This document shows, one piece after another, positions 60,954 through 62,017 of a stretch of DNA of 62,017 nt. The DNA comes from Tulasnella sp. 424 (lineage: Eukaryota; Basidiomycota; Agaricomycetes; Cantharellales; Tulasnellaceae): NCBI GenBank assembly GCA_019633425.1, contig WSUB01000194.1:9619-71635 (forward strand). Direction: 5' to 3'. A model generated the notes under the pieces. That model was given only the letters and a program-made list of their open reading frames with translations. It ran no database searches and had not been told where the DNA came from. The position numbers and the translations under genes are program-made. Position 1 is the first letter of the stretch, and every line of letters starts with the position of its first letter.

Positions 60954-60961
60954 CTTATATA
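60954..60961 (-). promoter_or_regulatory. TATA box of peptide gene 3
   Basis: TATATAAG on the minus strand, 85 nt before the ATG as in the other two copies. Confidence 0.6.
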
Positions 60962-61403
60962 CTTTCAAGTTAGGCGGATTAGCGGTCCGAGTAAACTCGT
61001 TACCCTGCACAACCATCAGTACTCTTAACTCAGTTAAGGAATAGGGTTTCTACTGCATATGGCAACTTTACGGCAGTCCGGTCAGCATTAAGCGTAAGTA
61101 TCAAAATGGTCTTGAACGGCCATTCACATTCCGTGCGGGAGCGGGATCAGTCATCCCGCTCGCGATAGTTAGGGAGTCAGTAATGAGGGGCTCAAGTTAT
61201 TCCGTCAATAAATTTCTGAAGGGTGAATCGCGTTAACCCTGCTGTGCCTTCGTGGACGGAGGCTCCCGGCCCCACCTCGGTCGCACGAAGTGCTTGCCGG
61301 TTGCCACTCGCGACCTGTCGAACACACCAAGGCTGGTACAAGGGAAGGAGTAGTGCGTGAGCCAGCAGGCTCTGCCATCTCTTGCTTCCGGTTTGAGAAA
61401 TTT

Positions 61404-61676
61404 CTACTGCAGCAACAACTGCGGTTTCGGAGACATAGCCCGTCGACCCTGAAGTCCCCACTTACGCAGCTGGACGGCTTCCGCATCACCAAGCCCACCA
61501 ACTTGAAAAGCCCGTGATACGCTGGTTTGCCATACAACCCAAATCTCGGCAGAAACTCCCTTCTCTACAGCGTTCGTTGTGAAGGTGACGGCTTCGTAGG
61601 GACTTTGGACAACCAGGCTTCCGGATGGGAAGGAGGTATTGGAGAACTCCGCGGAGGGGTGGACTTGAGTTCCCAT
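61404..61676 (-). CDS. Possible upstream minus-strand gene, unassigned
   Basis: A 90-codon minus-strand frame (SGSLVVQSPYEAVTFTTNA, VEKGVSAEIWVVWQTSVSR) with alternating hydrophobic residues like a beta-rich protein. The paralogous segment near 58410-58640 is broken in several places. A GTAAGT donor-like site lies at about 61465. Only weak support. Confidence 0.2.
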   Translation of the reverse strand: MGTQVHPSAEFSNTSFPSGSLVVQSPYEAVTFTTNAVEKGVSAEIWVVWQTSVSRAFQVGGLGDAEAVQLRKWGLQGRRAMSPKPQLLLQ

Positions 61677-62017
61677 GGGGGTATGTGATGTTCAGAAAGT
61701 TCACCATAATAATCTGGCTCCGATTTGTGCTTTCAGCTGGCCGCTATTCGTTTCTCGCGTGGAAGTTGGTTGAGTTGAATAGAGAAGTTATTCACAGGAG
61801 TCACCATTTAACATCCCACCATTCCAACTCCTTTCTCCTTATGTGTCACAAAAGAAAGAGTGGGGTAATGCTTAGCCATCCTTCGCAACTCCTCGCCGCT
61901 GTACGTCCATAGATTTATGCCTCCCATGCTTATCCATGTTTTACAGCTGTTTTCATAACGATGGGCGTTCCCACGTTCTACGGACTTCCAACCCCTTCAG
62001 CGTCAGCACCCCGTAAT
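61677..62017. other. Right end of window
   Basis: No feature supported. An open + frame continues to 61912 without recognisable motifs. Confidence 0.4.

Noticed and set aside
1..62017. tRNA, rRNA, CRISPR or bacterial operon structure
   Set aside because: No tRNA-like cloverleaf, rRNA stretch or spaced direct repeats found by eye; spliced genes exclude a bacterial origin.

Overview
The window is eukaryotic and almost certainly from a basidiomycete (Agaricomycetes-like) fungus. The introns are short (mostly about 45-75 nt) with GTRNGT-type donors and CTAAC/CTGAC-like branch sites. The gene families also fit: tyrosine-kinase-like domains fused to 40-residue TPRs, a GT31 glycosyltransferase with a fungal layout, and a fungal seven-helix receptor. 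No species is claimed. All the large genes are on the + strand. The only well-supported minus-strand genes are three tiny ones at the right end.

Layout. (1) 1-3.4 kb: a 5'-truncated F-box/propeller-like gene with four exons, then a decayed FMP52/HTATIP2-like oxidoreductase. (2) 5.07-7.93 kb: a complete GT31 glycosyltransferase. (3) 8.9-15.4 kb: two kinase-TPR genes in tandem, the second broken. (4) 17.5-49.4 kb: four more repeat units, each a 5' half of a receptor gene fused to a 5'-truncated GT31 gene and followed by a kinase-TPR gene. (5) 51.5-54.0 kb: the one complete receptor gene, 8 exons and 648 aa. (6) 54-62 kb: a second, smaller segmental duplication carrying three copies of a two-exon gene for a 42-47 aa signal-peptide-bearing micro-protein on the minus strand, each with the same TATA element 85 nt upstream of the ATG.

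The layout has a simple explanation. An ancestral order GT31 - kinase-TPR - receptor was duplicated in tandem between the first exon of GT31 and the middle of the receptor gene, through a 6-bp microhomology (TCCAAC). All four internal receptor::GT31 junctions have the same join, so they descend from one event that was later amplified. Only the outermost GT31 (left) and the outermost receptor (right) are intact. The kinase-TPR genes lie wholly inside the unit and were amplified whole: six copies, of which three look intact, one is ambiguous, one is truncated and one has lost a splice site and a reading frame. TPR number differs sharply (7 versus 15).

Functionally, the intact genes could make a membrane receptor, several kinase-TPR signalling proteins, a Golgi-type glycosyltransferase and small secreted peptides. 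A receptor lying tail-to-tail with tandem secreted-peptide genes invites a ligand-receptor hypothesis, but nothing in the sequence proves it. A 99-base N gap at 34050-34148 is flanked by two identical 78-bp sequences and is probably a scaffolding artefact. A 140-bp element with perfect 23-bp terminal inverted repeats sits in one spacer, and two sister spacers preserve the empty site.
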